A stretch of 64,000 bases of DNA from Chryseosolibacter histidinae (GCF_018598225.1 NZ_JAHESF010000005.1:230927-294926), one strand, 5' to 3'; positions 25,158 to 35,300 are shown, counted from the first letter of the stretch. Notes: generated by a model from the letters alone, not told the origin. Numbers and translations are program-made.

Positions 25158-25721
25158 TTATTGCATCTGGTCCAGCATCTCTGTAAACGCTTCTTTCAGC
25201 TTCAGCGCTTTTTTTACTTCATCGGCCGAAACATAAGGGTATTCGCCATACTCCAAAAAGCTGGGGCAATGATGCTCGCGGAAAAAGCTGATCACAGCGT
25301 TAACGTTGGTTCTCCAATCTTCAGGCCACCCCTCCAGGTTAACGAACACAGTGGTGATGCCTGTGGCGTTGAAGAGGGCCACGGCGTCTTCGATGTATTT
25401 ATCAAAATCGGTATCAAAAATTCCCTGGTACATAAAGTGTAAACCAGAGCCTACATCAAATAAAACCCACCGCAGGTAGTGAAGCTTAAGGGGCGCAAGA
25501 ACATCAGGACTCGCCTTGACGGCCTCTTCAATGGTTTTGCCATAGTCGCGAATAGCCTGCTCTTTGCCGGGTTTAACCTTGGCAATGACGGAAAAGCCAT
25601 AGTTGGCAGGTGTCTGCGGAAAAACGGGACCGTAACGACCCTCTTCCTTTTCAAAATAACCTTCCTTGGGAATAGAAAGTGCGGCGGGCGTTGCCCAGCC
25701 ATCTTTTAAGGTGTGTACCAT
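25158..25721 (-). CDS. Uncharacterised 187-aa protein heading the DyP operon
   Basis: The family is not recognised by name. Residues ~42-120 resemble a ferredoxin-like (dimeric alpha-beta barrel) half-domain: GFSVIAKVKPGKEQAIRDYG, then LHYLRWVLFDVGSGLHFMYQ and a helix FDKYIEDAVALF. The same fold builds DyP peroxidases, so it could be a cofactor-free or haem-binding relative (inference). It is 20 bp upstream of the DyP gene and is probably the first gene of the operon. Confidence 0.65.
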   Translation of the reverse strand: MVHTLKDGWATPAALSIPKEGYFEKEEGRYGPVFPQTPANYGFSVIAKVKPGKEQAIRDYGKTIEEAVKASPDVLAPLKLHYLRWVLFDVGSGLHFMYQGIFDTDFDKYIEDAVALFNATGITTVFVNLEGWPEDWRTNVNAVISFFREHHCPSFLEYGEYPYVSADEVKKALKLKEAFTEMLDQMQ

Positions 25722-25941
25722 AATTATTTTGATTTAATTAATTGACAAACAATGATAGCTAAAACCGTTGCGCTGATTGATGAAGACCGGTATGTTTTAC
25801 GGCATATAACGGTATTTTACTTTGCTCCAGGAAATTTTTGATCTAACTATACATGGGCGGCAACTCCTGCATATTAAATATGAGGATGTGGAGTCGAATG
25901 TGATTTTCCGGGTGCTGATAAAAAAATGAAAGCGGAAGCTT

Positions 25942-26805
25942 ATGGGTAAGACAATGCGGGCGGTGAACAACGATTTCTCGGGAAAAAACCTCCGTAATAC
26001 TTCATTCAAAAATGCTGACTTGCCCAATGCTTTGTTTCTTAAGAGCGACTTGCGCGGCGCAGATTTTAGCGGAGCGAACCTGGCCGGGGCCAAATTTGAA
26101 GGGGCGAAAACGGGAATTACGCCCTTATACACGGTGCTTATATTCATCGCTGTGTTGGGAGTGTCTTTGCTCTCGGGATACATAGCAATGCTTACCGGCC
26201 AATTGATTCAATCCATGATCCAATCACCCAAACAAAATGTTTGCATAGCCGGATACCTGTCAGCTGTGATCATCACTGTTTTTGCGGTGTTTTCAACCTG
26301 GCGTGGTGTTGGATATGCCGTCAGGCAATTGATCGCTCCGGTGTTACTTTCCGCGATGGCGCTGGTGGCGATTGGCTATCTCACAGGACTCGGAGATGGT
26401 CATGCGATGCGCTATTTGATCCTCTCATTGGTGCTGATCGTTGCCATGTTTGTTGTTGGAACCGTTGCACGCGCACTGGCCGGTTCATTATCTGTATTGA
26501 TATTTTGGGTCGTTGCCGTGCTCGGTTCGGTTTATGGAAGAAGCCTGGGTGGCGGAATCGGTACGGTAGTGATGGCCATAGCCTGTGCACAAATCAGCAA
26601 GCGTGCACTCAATGGCGATCATGGGTTTGAGGTGTTGAAAAATATGGCATTATCCATGACTGCAAAATTCGGCACCTCGTTCAGGAATGCCAAACTTGAT
26701 AACGCTGATTTTTCACATGCAATACTCCGCAATGCCGACTTCACAAATGCCCGTACCCCGCTCGTGCGATGGGGAAATAGCAAAAAAATCAATTGTAAAA
26801 AATAA
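25942..26805 (+). CDS. Pentapeptide-repeat membrane protein
   Basis: This 287-aa protein has pentapeptide repeats at both ends. Residues ~10-55 contain LRNTSFKNADLPNALFLKSD and the like. About five or six hydrophobic helices (~60-220) follow, then a second short repeat block (~240-270: FRNAKLDNADFSHAILRNAD). The repeats form a right-handed quadrilateral helix, and the membrane part has no known function. The stop lies only ~28 bp before a degenerate repeat copy, and the second repeat block is short, so 3' truncation is possible. Confidence 0.75.
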   Translation: MGKTMRAVNNDFSGKNLRNTSFKNADLPNALFLKSDLRGADFSGANLAGAKFEGAKTGITPLYTVLIFIAVLGVSLLSGYIAMLTGQLIQSMIQSPKQNVCIAGYLSAVIITVFAVFSTWRGVGYAVRQLIAPVLLSAMALVAIGYLTGLGDGHAMRYLILSLVLIVAMFVVGTVARALAGSLSVLIFWVVAVLGSVYGRSLGGGIGTVVMAIACAQISKRALNGDHGFEVLKNMALSMTAKFGTSFRNAKLDNADFSHAILRNADFTNARTPLVRWGNSKKINCKK

Positions 26806-26833
26806 TAAACCATTGCGCCTGGCGCTATCAGGG

Positions 26834-26876
26834 AAGCCCTGCTTGTGCGTACCCTTTGCTCGAAGACTTGCATCAG
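26834..26876 (-). repeat. Degenerate B-type REP-like repeat
   Basis: This is a partial, diverged copy (CCTGCTTGTGCGTACCCTTT core, ending GAAGACTTGCATCAG) of the B unit seen at 26998, 27742, 37375 and 39110. It lies just after the pentapeptide gene. Confidence 0.55.
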
Positions 26877-26903
26877 AAGTATTGGGAATGGGTATACCTA
26901 TGC

Positions 26904-26985
26904 CTGGCGCAAGTCTTCTGGCTTGCGCGATGGCATGCGGGTGACTTGTGCCTGAGCTCCGTTTAAGTCTTTAGACTTCATTTTC
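26904..26985 (+). repeat. REP-like repeat, type A (copy 1)
   Basis: It starts CTGGCGCAAGTC and pairs with GACTTGTGCC (26943-26952) as a stem. A second hairpin AAGTCT-TT-AGACTT follows (26965-26978). It lies tail-to-tail with B copy 1. Other A copies are at 27855 and 37869. Confidence 0.85.
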
Positions 26986-26997
26986 CCAGACAGATTC

Positions 26998-27073
26998 AGC
27001 AGTCAGAAGACTGCAATCATGAAAGGCACAAGTCCTGCTTGCGCGCATACCTCTGCAGGAAGACTTGCGCCAG
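26998..27073 (-). repeat. REP-like repeat, type B (copy 1)
   Basis: It contains the perfect hairpin GCAGTC-AGAA-GACTGC, then GGCACAAGTC pairing with the terminal GACTTGCGCC. Read on the minus strand it opens with the same CTGGCGCAAGTC as type A, so A and B are inverted subtypes of one family. Confidence 0.85.
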
Positions 27074-27211
27074 CTGGGTGGGTGAGGAGAGTGTATCTAG
27101 CCCGGGTGTGCAGTCCATTAAAAATAATCATGAACCCAGGTACTTAAATCTTGTGAGTCTAGTGTTTTACAACACAATTCTACCTATCTTCCTTACATAA
27201 CCCTAAAATTT

Positions 27212-27700
27212 ATGGCTATCAAAAATTGGTTAATTGCAATGGTGCCTGCATTGTGGTTAGTTGCTTGCGAGGAAGATCCTGACACCAAGTCTCAAAACAC
27301 ATTTACATTTAATTCAAAGGTATATGCGGCAGAGGCGATACGCTGTGATGTCAGGTCCTCTTATTATTTAATACAAGCTTCTATTGGACTTCCCAGTGAG
27401 TCAAGGTACTCATTTTGTGATGTGAAATTTTTTGGAAGTAATAGTACCTTGCCGGTAGCGGGAACCTATAAAGTTGTTGCAGGTGCCACACCGCCGAATA
27501 CGCTGCCACTTTCTGATGAAGTCGTTATCACGATAGCTGTTGTAGAGACCAAAAATACAGGCGCTGAAGAAGGACAATCAGGCACACTTACAGTAACGTA
27601 TGTCAATAACCGACCTGTTTTAGATTTTACTGCTGTTGTGGTAAAGAACAGTGGAAACAATCTTTCCAGCACTGCCTCAGGACATTTTGGCTGTCAATAG
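27212..27700 (+). CDS. Small predicted lipoprotein between REP repeats
   Basis: This 162-aa protein has a type II signal peptide with the lipobox LVAC (MAIKNWLIAMVPALWLVAC) followed by EEDPD, which favours outer-membrane sorting in Bacteroidota. The mature part is beta-rich with three further cysteines (AIRCDV, FCDVKF, HFGCQ) that may form disulfides. No family was recognised. Base composition is AT-richer than neighbouring core genes. REP-like repeats lie on both sides. Confidence 0.65.
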   Translation: MAIKNWLIAMVPALWLVACEEDPDTKSQNTFTFNSKVYAAEAIRCDVRSSYYLIQASIGLPSESRYSFCDVKFFGSNSTLPVAGTYKVVAGATPPNTLPLSDEVVITIAVVETKNTGAEEGQSGTLTVTYVNNRPVLDFTAVVVKNSGNNLSSTASGHFGCQ

Positions 27701-27741
27701 AAATACTGGGGCGCTCTTTAGATTTCATTTCTCAATAGATT

Positions 27742-27819
27742 CAGCAGTCAGAAGACTGCAATGATGAAAAGGCACAAGTCCTGCTCGCGCGCATACCTCT
27801 GCAGGAAGACTTGCGCCAG
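27742..27819 (-). repeat. REP-like repeat, type B (copy 2)
   Basis: It has the same hairpins as B copy 1 (GCAGTCAGAAGACTGC at 27744-27759; terminal GACTTGCGCCAG). It is head-to-head with A copy 2, 35 bp apart. A decayed A-type tail (CTTTAGATTTCATTTCTC) precedes it. Confidence 0.85.
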
Positions 27820-27854
27820 ACGCGTGTTTTGAAAACACCTTCTATATCATGTGG

Positions 27855-27934
27855 CTGGCGCAAGTCTTATGGCTTGCGCGATGGCATGCGGGTGACTTGC
27901 GCCTGAAAATCCGTAAAGTCTTTAGACTTCATTT
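27855..27934 (+). repeat. REP-like repeat, type A (copy 2)
   Basis: CTGGCGCAAGTC opens the copy, GACTTGCGCC closes the first stem and AAAGTCTTTAGACTTCATTT ends it. It lies only 28 bp upstream of the MFS transporter start, so it would sit in that gene's promoter or leader. Confidence 0.85.
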
Positions 27935-27962
27935 CCTCAAACAGTTCCATTATATTCACCCA

Positions 27963-29237
27963 ATGGAGAAACTTACTGTACCGTCGCGCTGGTATCGTCT
28001 GATCCCTGTTGCGTTCATCACTTACAGCCTGGCGTATCTCGACCGCGCTAATTTCGGTTTTGGTACGGCGGGCGGCATGGCCACAGATCTTGGTATCGAT
28101 CAACGCACCTCTTCCTTGCTGAGCTCGCTTTTTTTCCTGGGCTATTTTTTCTTTCAGATCCCGGGTACGTTGTATGCCGTTCAGCGAAGCGCCAAAAAGC
28201 TGATCTTCTGGTCGCTGATCTTATGGGGAGCGCTGGCAACGGCAACCGGTATGATCAACGATGTGAGGGTGCTGATCGTGATCCGGTTTATGCTTGGCGT
28301 TATGGAAAGTGCCGTGATGCCGGCGATGATCATTTTGCTGAGCCGTTGGTTCACCAAGTCAGAGCGTTCACGCGCCAATACCTTCCTGATCCTTGGTAAC
28401 CCCGTTACAATTCTCTGGATGTCCATTCTTTCAGGCTATCTCATCAACGCTATGGGGTGGCGCTGGATGTTTATCCTGGAGGGCTTACCGGCGATCGTCT
28501 GGGCCTTCATCTGGTGGCGTATTGTTGATGACACACCTGAAAGGGCTACATGGCTTACTTCCGACGACAAGGCAAAACTTCAGCAGGTCCTGGAACAGGA
28601 ACAGCAGAACATCAAACCGGTAAAAAATTATGCGGAGGCCTTTCGCTCACGTGTGGTCATCCTTTTGTCGCTCCAGTATGCATTCTGGAGTGTAGGGGTT
28701 TACGGATTTGTGATGTGGCTTCCTTCCATCATCAAAGCGGCTCCCGCTATGGATATCGTCAAAACGGGATGGCTATCCGCCTTGCCTTATGTGTTTGCCA
28801 TCGTGGGCATGCTGGTGGTATCTCATTATTCTGATAAGCTTCAGCGACGCAAGGAGTTTATCTGGACCTGTCTCCTGATCGGCGCTATTGCCTTTTACGG
28901 ATCCTATCTTATTGGCGGCGATAATTTCTGGCTTTCATTCACATTGCTCACCGTCGCGGGCGCTGCCATGTACGCACCTTACGGGCCTTTCTTTGCCATG
29001 ATCACTGAATCTCTCCCGAAACATGTAACAGGCGGTGCGGTTGCACTGATCAACAGCTTCGGCGCCCTGGGCTCGTTCGCCGGTTCTTACTTCGTCGGTT
29101 ACCTGAATGGGACCACCGGAGGCTTCGGTGCCTCTTATAACTTCATGGCTTCAGCGCTGCTGATCTCCGTGGTGTTAACGCTCGTGGCAGTGAATGGCAG
29201 GCAACATCGCGAAGTTGCAAGTCCCGATGTTGCATAA
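27963..29237 (+). CDS. MFS transporter, anion:cation symporter type
   Basis: The 424-aa product from the ATG at 27963 has about 12 transmembrane segments and features of the ACS (phthalate/tartrate/sugar-acid) family: YLDRANFGFGTAGGM in the first loop, FQIPGTLYAVQRSAKKLIFW between helices 2 and 3, and WRWMFILEGLPAIVWAFIWW in the middle. It probably imports an organic anion with protons; the substrate is unknown. An in-frame upstream extension runs through the REP repeat and is rejected. Confidence 0.88.
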   Translation: MEKLTVPSRWYRLIPVAFITYSLAYLDRANFGFGTAGGMATDLGIDQRTSSLLSSLFFLGYFFFQIPGTLYAVQRSAKKLIFWSLILWGALATATGMINDVRVLIVIRFMLGVMESAVMPAMIILLSRWFTKSERSRANTFLILGNPVTILWMSILSGYLINAMGWRWMFILEGLPAIVWAFIWWRIVDDTPERATWLTSDDKAKLQQVLEQEQQNIKPVKNYAEAFRSRVVILLSLQYAFWSVGVYGFVMWLPSIIKAAPAMDIVKTGWLSALPYVFAIVGMLVVSHYSDKLQRRKEFIWTCLLIGAIAFYGSYLIGGDNFWLSFTLLTVAGAAMYAPYGPFFAMITESLPKHVTGGAVALINSFGALGSFAGSYFVGYLNGTTGGFGASYNFMASALLISVVLTLVAVNGRQHREVASPDVA

Positions 29238-29262
29238 ATTTTTTGTAACCTCACCTTAACTC

Positions 29263-29285
29263 AAAAAAAGCCCCATCATTGGGGC
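29263..29285 (-). terminator. Rho-independent terminator after the phospholipase gene
   Basis: The stem GCCCC-N6-GGGGC (29270-29285) is followed on the minus strand by seven T (29269-29263), 28 bp past the phospholipase stop. It may also serve the convergent MFS gene. Confidence 0.75.
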
Positions 29286-29312
29286 AAATCTTTTGGCTAT
29301 GTTGGGAAGGTC

Positions 29313-30428
29313 TCACTTCAACTCACATGCCGATGATTTTACAAACACCGGATTGCATCGGCTGTATTTACCATCAAAAACAATTTCAAAGTCTTTGTTG
29401 GGACTCAGTGATTTCAGATAATAGTCTGTGGTGATCACTTGCGCGCCAGAACGGATGGCTGCTTCAAACCTGCGCTTGTCTCCGGTTCGCGCCTCTCTGG
29501 TGTCGGCATCAGAACGGGTGCGTACCATAAACCCTTGCTTTACCCGTGCAGCGATATCTTTCTCCTGCTCGATGGGATCGTTCATGATGAAAAAAGCCGC
29601 ATGTGGATTCTCTGAGTCGGTATTGGCGAACATGGGTCTTGCATAGGCTTCATCTCCTGTTATGTACAAGTCCGTGAGATCTTTTCCGGCATCCAGTACA
29701 AAAAGTATTTTTCCCCTCGCTTCGGCAAGATCTGGCCAGCCTTTATCCACGATTGCCTTTCTTAACGTTTTTTGTTTTCCTTTTACCTGTTTCGGCGTGA
29801 TCAAATGATCCACATCCAAGACCTTAAGAATTTCCTTATCGAGTGCGTCCAATACTTTTTTATCAAACGGGATAACTTTTGCAAAACCAGGCTTGTCAAG
29901 TCCTGAGGTTTTGGGATTGATGGTAATGATGATCGGAAGGTGATCGCTATGTGACTGCGACCAGTCCTTAATGTCAGATAGACACGCCTTGAAGGTAGCG
30001 CAATGACTTCTGAAATCGATATCAGGCACATGAAGCACTTTGAAGCCAGGATCTTTCATGGCCTCCGGGTTGTAAGGCATGGCCTGCACGCCCTGGGCGT
30101 TGAGCATGTCAAGTCCTTTCGGATGTGAGAACCGACCGCCCTCCGGATCGTAGAGCACATCTATCTCCAAACCTCTCAAGCCAAGATCTAATTGTTCCGT
30201 AAGGGAAATGTGTGCATAGTCTAATCCTTTTGCTTCAGGACGTTCTGCCAGGATCAAATCCATCAGCGGCTTTTCGATACCGATCTTGTAACTGTTATGA
30301 CTGCCGATGACCTGCACCTGGTTCATCTTCAGGTGAACGGCGCCCCCGGAGTGCTGGCCTCTCAATGCGGCAAACGACAGGCAAACGAATACTACTGTTA
30401 AAGTAAAGTGTTTATGTAAGTGGTTCAT
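29313..30428 (-). CDS. Ca2+-dependent phosphoinositide phospholipase C-like protein
   Basis: From the ATG at 30428 the product is 371 aa with a signal peptide (MNHLHKHFTLTVVFVCLSFA up to ALRGQ). The PI-PLC X-like domain shows catalytic His in QVIGSHNSYK and a second His in KVLHVPDIDF, plus GLRGLEIDVLYDPEGG, which fits the Ca-dependent bacterial family. Later the IIITINPKT and AGKDLTDLYITGDEAYARP strands complete the TIM barrel. It is expected to cleave inositol phospholipids or related phosphodiesters in the periplasm. It follows a SusC/SusD pair, which suggests scavenging of such headgroups (inference). Confidence 0.85.
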   Translation of the reverse strand: MNHLHKHFTLTVVFVCLSFAALRGQHSGGAVHLKMNQVQVIGSHNSYKIGIEKPLMDLILAERPEAKGLDYAHISLTEQLDLGLRGLEIDVLYDPEGGRFSHPKGLDMLNAQGVQAMPYNPEAMKDPGFKVLHVPDIDFRSHCATFKACLSDIKDWSQSHSDHLPIIITINPKTSGLDKPGFAKVIPFDKKVLDALDKEILKVLDVDHLITPKQVKGKQKTLRKAIVDKGWPDLAEARGKILFVLDAGKDLTDLYITGDEAYARPMFANTDSENPHAAFFIMNDPIEQEKDIAARVKQGFMVRTRSDADTREARTGDKRRFEAAIRSGAQVITTDYYLKSLSPNKDFEIVFDGKYSRCNPVFVKSSACELK

Positions 30429-30447
30429 AGGTGATGTACGATGAGGT

Positions 30448-30485
30448 AAAAAAAGGTCGAAGGCTACACTGAGCTTTCGACCTTT
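30448..30485 (-). terminator. Terminator or attenuator between susD and the phospholipase gene
   Basis: On the minus strand a stem AAAGGTCGAA / TTCGACCTTT (30485-30452) is followed by a run of T (to 30448), 38 bp after the susD stop and 20 bp before the phospholipase start. It may limit read-through. Confidence 0.65.
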
Positions 30486-30522
30486 CATGATCAGCTTATT
30501 TTTTTAATCGGCTGACAACTTT

Positions 30523-32268
30523 CTAGTATCCCTGATTTTGCACCAGGTATCCTTTTTCATTGGAAGCACCGTCGATTGCTCTCTGAGGGATCGGGAACAA
30601 CCTTTTGCGCACATCGGTATCGGTCTTGCCTGTCCAGATCCCTTCGTATTTGCCAAACCGTATTTGATAGGTCCGTCTCAGGCCTTCCCAGTACAGCTCG
30701 AATCCTGATTCGCGGAACAACGTATTCAGGTCAATAGAAGTCAAAGCTTTGGGCGTTTGCGCAGGCCGCGCGGTTCTGGAAGTTCTCAGCGTATTAACAT
30801 CCGCCAGCGCTCCGGCGTTGTCGCCATTTCTCAGCTTGGCTTCGGCACGCATCAGGTAGACCTCTCCCAACCGGATCAACACAATGTCTACGCTGCTGTA
30901 AGAGCAACAATTGGTAGCGGTATGGCTGAACTGGTATTTCGAAAACCTGTGACCTGTGTTGTGCAGACTTCCCTGTTCCGTAAAATCGACATTGAGCGTA
31001 TGATCTACATAGCGGAGGTTTGCGCCGCTGGTTCTTCTGTTGATCACGGGATAGATCCTTACCTTTCCATCGTCGCAGGTCATAATTTTACCGGTGGCAT
31101 CTTTTCTGGGGCCCCATATCACACCACGAATAATTCCTCTGTCGATCTCAAACTTGGTAGCGTCCACACAATAGTAATGATTCGCGTCATTCAGAGGCGT
31201 TACGCCTGTAAGATCTTTGAGGGCGTCAGGTATAACGGTGTTCTTCTGATAAAAACGGGCATCTGTCTCGGCCAGATCGGCGCTGCCATAAGCATCAACC
31301 CAGGTTTGAATAAAATCAGGAGTGGCTGCCGCGGCATCGGTTCCCCTGGTGCTTGGAAATTCCGGTCTTGGAACCTGGTCACCGGAGATCGACCAATAAG
31401 CCCACCTGCTGTGCTCGGTTTCAAGCACACCTCTTTGGTCTTGTGCAAAAATAATTTCCGGGTTCGTGTGGTTATTATCGTTGAACAGATCGAAGTATTC
31501 GGGTGACAATGAATGAGACCCTGAAATAATGCTGCTTGTATACTGTATCACCTTATCCATATCTTCTTTCTTAAAATCAGGTACGCCATAAGGATCGCGA
31601 TACACGGCAGCGTTCAGGTATAAACGGGCCAGCAAAGCGCGTACAGCGTCCTGGTTAAGTCTGCCGGAGCCGTTGTCATTATTCATAACATCCACCACCG
31701 ACAGAAGCTTACTTTCAATATAATCGACTGCCTTTTGCCCCCTGAGAAGCTCGGACGTCTGGTTCGGATTGTCTTTTTTGAAAACAAGACCCCAGTTGTC
31801 GAGCGCCAGCATGTTGAGGTATGCCTGCATGGCTACCATTTCATAAAGCGCATGCTGTGCCGCCTGGTTACCCTTGCCAACTTCTTCCTTTAACTTGTCT
31901 TCTGCAACTACCGCTCTCGACAGGCATATTGTGATGTAAGTCCAGGCATCTGTTACCAAAGCGTTGCTGGGGGTCACAAGATGCTGGTGAACCGCTATGT
32001 ACTTGCCGCCGTCATACCAGTCAGTACCGCCACGGAAAGGAAGGATCGCCTCATCGGAAGCAACTTCCTGAAGTCCGAAATTTACCGTATGCATCCACAC
32101 CTGGCGGAGAAGGCCATACACGGGCGCGATCGATCCGCTGACAACTTCTGCCTGGCCTGTTCCGGTCAGAGACTCGTCGAGAATATCTTCCTCCAGGGAG
32201 GTACAAGCGAAAACTGCGAGTAAGAATATACCTATCGGCAGTGCTTTATTAAATCTTATATTTTTCAT
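30523..32268 (-). CDS. SusD/RagB-family nutrient-binding lipoprotein
   Basis: This 581-aa lipoprotein (FLLAVFACTSLEED, lipidated Cys followed by acidic residues) has SusD features: TPR-like helices around MVAMQAYLNMLALDNWGLVF, SRLNQDAVRALLARLYLNAA-type repeats and the C-terminal LIRLGEVYLMRAEAKLRNGD with GFELYWEGLRRTYQIRFGKY. SusD proteins cap the SusC channel on the cell surface and deliver ligands. It lies 47 bp after susC. No neighbouring glycosidase is present, so a glycan substrate is not indicated. Confidence 0.93.
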   Translation of the reverse strand: MKNIRFNKALPIGIFLLAVFACTSLEEDILDESLTGTGQAEVVSGSIAPVYGLLRQVWMHTVNFGLQEVASDEAILPFRGGTDWYDGGKYIAVHQHLVTPSNALVTDAWTYITICLSRAVVAEDKLKEEVGKGNQAAQHALYEMVAMQAYLNMLALDNWGLVFKKDNPNQTSELLRGQKAVDYIESKLLSVVDVMNNDNGSGRLNQDAVRALLARLYLNAAVYRDPYGVPDFKKEDMDKVIQYTSSIISGSHSLSPEYFDLFNDNNHTNPEIIFAQDQRGVLETEHSRWAYWSISGDQVPRPEFPSTRGTDAAAATPDFIQTWVDAYGSADLAETDARFYQKNTVIPDALKDLTGVTPLNDANHYYCVDATKFEIDRGIIRGVIWGPRKDATGKIMTCDDGKVRIYPVINRRTSGANLRYVDHTLNVDFTEQGSLHNTGHRFSKYQFSHTATNCCSYSSVDIVLIRLGEVYLMRAEAKLRNGDNAGALADVNTLRTSRTARPAQTPKALTSIDLNTLFRESGFELYWEGLRRTYQIRFGKYEGIWTGKTDTDVRKRLFPIPQRAIDGASNEKGYLVQNQGY

Positions 32269-32315
32269 CTGATTTCTTTTTCTAAGTGTTATGAAGAGAA
32301 TCGTTCGTTTTCCTG

Positions 32316-35300
32316 TCAGAAGGTTACATTAAGACCGACCATGAAAGTTCTTGCCTTTGGATAAGTGAAATAGTCTACGCCAAAGGTTTGAATACCTCCT
32401 GAGGTTGTTCCTGTATTGATCTCAGGGTCATATCCGGAATAGTCTGTTATGGTGAACAGGTTTTGACCGGTTACTGACAGGCGCACATTCTGGAACACGT
32501 TTGACAGGCCGATCTTGGATGCGCTCAGGTTATATGCCAGTGTGGCGTTATTCAATCTCAGGAAAGCCCCACTCTCCAAATAACGTGTGGATACGGTATT
32601 GGCGTTTGTAATTGCCTCATTAGGATACTGAACCGCAAAAGCCGTGGTATTGTTGGATTTGGTCAATAGTGGCCTGGTGAACAGGCTCATGGCCGTATGA
32701 TTGTATACCTTGTTTCCCGCCACGCCATTGAAGTTGATACCCAGGTCAAAATTTTTGTACTTCAGGTTCAGGTGATAAGCATACATGAGCTTGGGAATAG
32801 CGCTGCCCACCACGCTCCGGTCGTTGTCGAGGTCTGCACCATCCGGAACATTGTCCTTGTACCTATTGAAGCCGTCTTCACCAATACCTTCAAATTCCTT
32901 CATATAGAAGGCACCTATTGGCTCGTTGTTGATATAGCCATTGATGGTGGCGCCAGTCTGGCCGGCGCCCTGGGCCACGCCTGTGGTCAGCACCGTATAG
33001 GGAGAGTCTTTTACTTTGTTTTGAATGAAGGTGATGTTACCGCCTATACTATAGGAGAAGTCTCCGCGTGTATTGCCATTATAATCCAACGTGAGCTCGA
33101 TGCCGTTGTTTTGGATTTTCATATCCCGGATGTTGGTCCAGTATGTAGCGGTAGGCTGAACAGGATCGGCAGGCACTACTTCCAGGAGGATATTGGATGA
33201 CTGCTTATTGAAGTAATCCACACTACCGCTCAATTGATTGTGAAACATCGCGAAGTCAACGCCTGCATTTATTTGAGTAGATACCTCCCATTGCAGATCG
33301 GGGTTCGCTATACGTGTAAACACTATTCCATACGGGTAACCGCCAATAGAAGTGGCGTTGGGATCGATGGGATACGTGTTATAGCTTGAGGTACCTGTTG
33401 CTAAACGGTCTTCCGAATAGCTGCCTTTTGTGATCTTGGAGGGGATCTCCTGGTTACCCGTTTGACCCCAGCTTGCACGCAGCTTCAGGTTGTCGAAAAG
33501 CGGGCCGTTCATGAAATTTTCATTGCTGATATTCCAGCCCAGCGCAACAGAAGGGAAATAACCATACTTATTGTTTGCGCCAAACTTCGAAGATCCATCG
33601 GCGCGAAGGGTTGCCGTGAACAGGTACTTATCGTCGTAGCCGTAGTTAAGTCTTCCGAAGTATGATTGCAACTCGTTCTTAACGGCAGAGGCGGTCACTG
33701 ACGTAGGTGTATTACTTGGGGTAGGCGTGGTTGGACTGGTATGGTCCTGGTACCTGGGGTCGATATTATTATTGGCGAAGCCGTTGTAGTTAAACGTCCT
33801 GTTCTCTTCCAAGAAGTTTTGGTAAGAATGCCCGGCCAATACCGTAACGTTGTGAACACTTTTATGCCAGTTATAAGTAAGTGTATTCTCTACCAGCTTA
33901 TTGGTGTTGGAGGCGATGAGCGTGGAAAGTGTGCCGTTTGAAACATTAGACTCATTGATAACAGCCGGGTAGGGTTTGTACTGCTGGTCTTTGACGGTAG
34001 CGGAGTAGTCAACGCCGAGGTTCAGCTTATAAACAAGGCCGTCGAGTATTTCTACAGACGGTGCGATGCTCGCCAGAATGCGGTTATTGATGGCCTCATC
34101 GCTATAGAGCTGATACCTTTTCAGGGGATTCAGGGCATTGGTAGGCAACAGGGTAGGCTCACCATCGGTATATGCCGGAATGGTGGGGTTCAGGTTGATC
34201 ATGTCACTGAGCGTGGAATTGATGCTCGGGCGCAAATTTTCCGTGTGAGACGCCGTGAGGTTGTAGTCTATATTCAGCCTGCCGTTGATCGCTTTTTGAT
34301 TCATGTTCAGCTTGCCGGAATAACGTTTCAGGTCGCTTTTCTTCAGGATGCCTTCCTGGTCCTGAACGCCGACGGATGCATAATAGGAGAATTTCTCTGT
34401 GGCTGCGCCGCCGATGGAAAAGTCGAACTTTTTTGAAAGGCCTGTTTGAGTCAATTCATCCTGCCAATCGGTGTTTCCCCCCAGGTCGGTCAAAGTTCCA
34501 CCTGCGGCCACTACCTGCTGACGGAACTCGTCGGCACTGAACACATCTATTTTATTAGACAGGGATGACCATGCCGCGGAAGCAGAGAAATTCATTTCTG
34601 TTTTTCCGGATCTTCCTTTCTTCGTGGTGATAACCACAACCCCATTCGATGCCCTGGCACCATATACGGCTGTAGCGCTGGCATCTTTCAGCACGTCTAT
34701 GCTTTCAATATCGGCGGGGTTAAGAAAGTTCAGGGGGTTGGTGTCAACGCCCTGCGTTGAATTGTCGAGCAAAAAGCCATCCACCACGTAAAGAGGTTGT
34801 GTTCCGGAGCGCAAGCTTCCGATGCCACGGATAATAACGTTTTGCGCAGCACCGGGCTCACCACTCGTGCTGGTCACGTTTACACCTGAAATTTTTCCCT
34901 GTAAAAGCTGCCCGGGGTTGGTAACAACGCCCTGGTTGAAGCTTTCACTCTTTAAAGAAGTGATGGCACCCGTTACATCAGATTTTTTCTGTGTACCGTA
35001 ACCTACCACCACAAGCTCTGCCAATGTCTGGGCGCTGGAGACGAGCGACACGGAAATTTCTGACTGATTTCCTACCGTCACTTCCTGTGTTTCAGTACCA
35101 ACAAAGCTAAAAACCAGAACGGCATTTGACGATGATACAACGATCCTGTAGTTGCCCTCGGCGTCACTCACGGTTCCGTTTGTCGTGCCTTTTTCGTGGA
35201 TGTTAACACCAGGCATCGCCACGCCGTCTGCATCTTTTACTTTTCCTGTCACTGTTTGCCCTTGCAGATACAGGTGGTCTTTTGCCAGTACATGTTGCGG

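Larger units (their letters stand above)
26806..27211. other. 406-bp intergenic stretch filled by REP-like repeats
   Basis: No gene is seen. It holds one degenerate copy (26834-26876), one A-type unit (26904-26985) and one B-type unit (26998-27073), each annotated separately. The remaining ~135 bp before the lipoprotein gene is AT-rich. Confidence 0.7.

Noticed and set aside
27849..27962. Upstream extension of the MFS gene
   Set aside because: It reads through REP copy A2, and the family N-terminus starts at the ATG at 27963.
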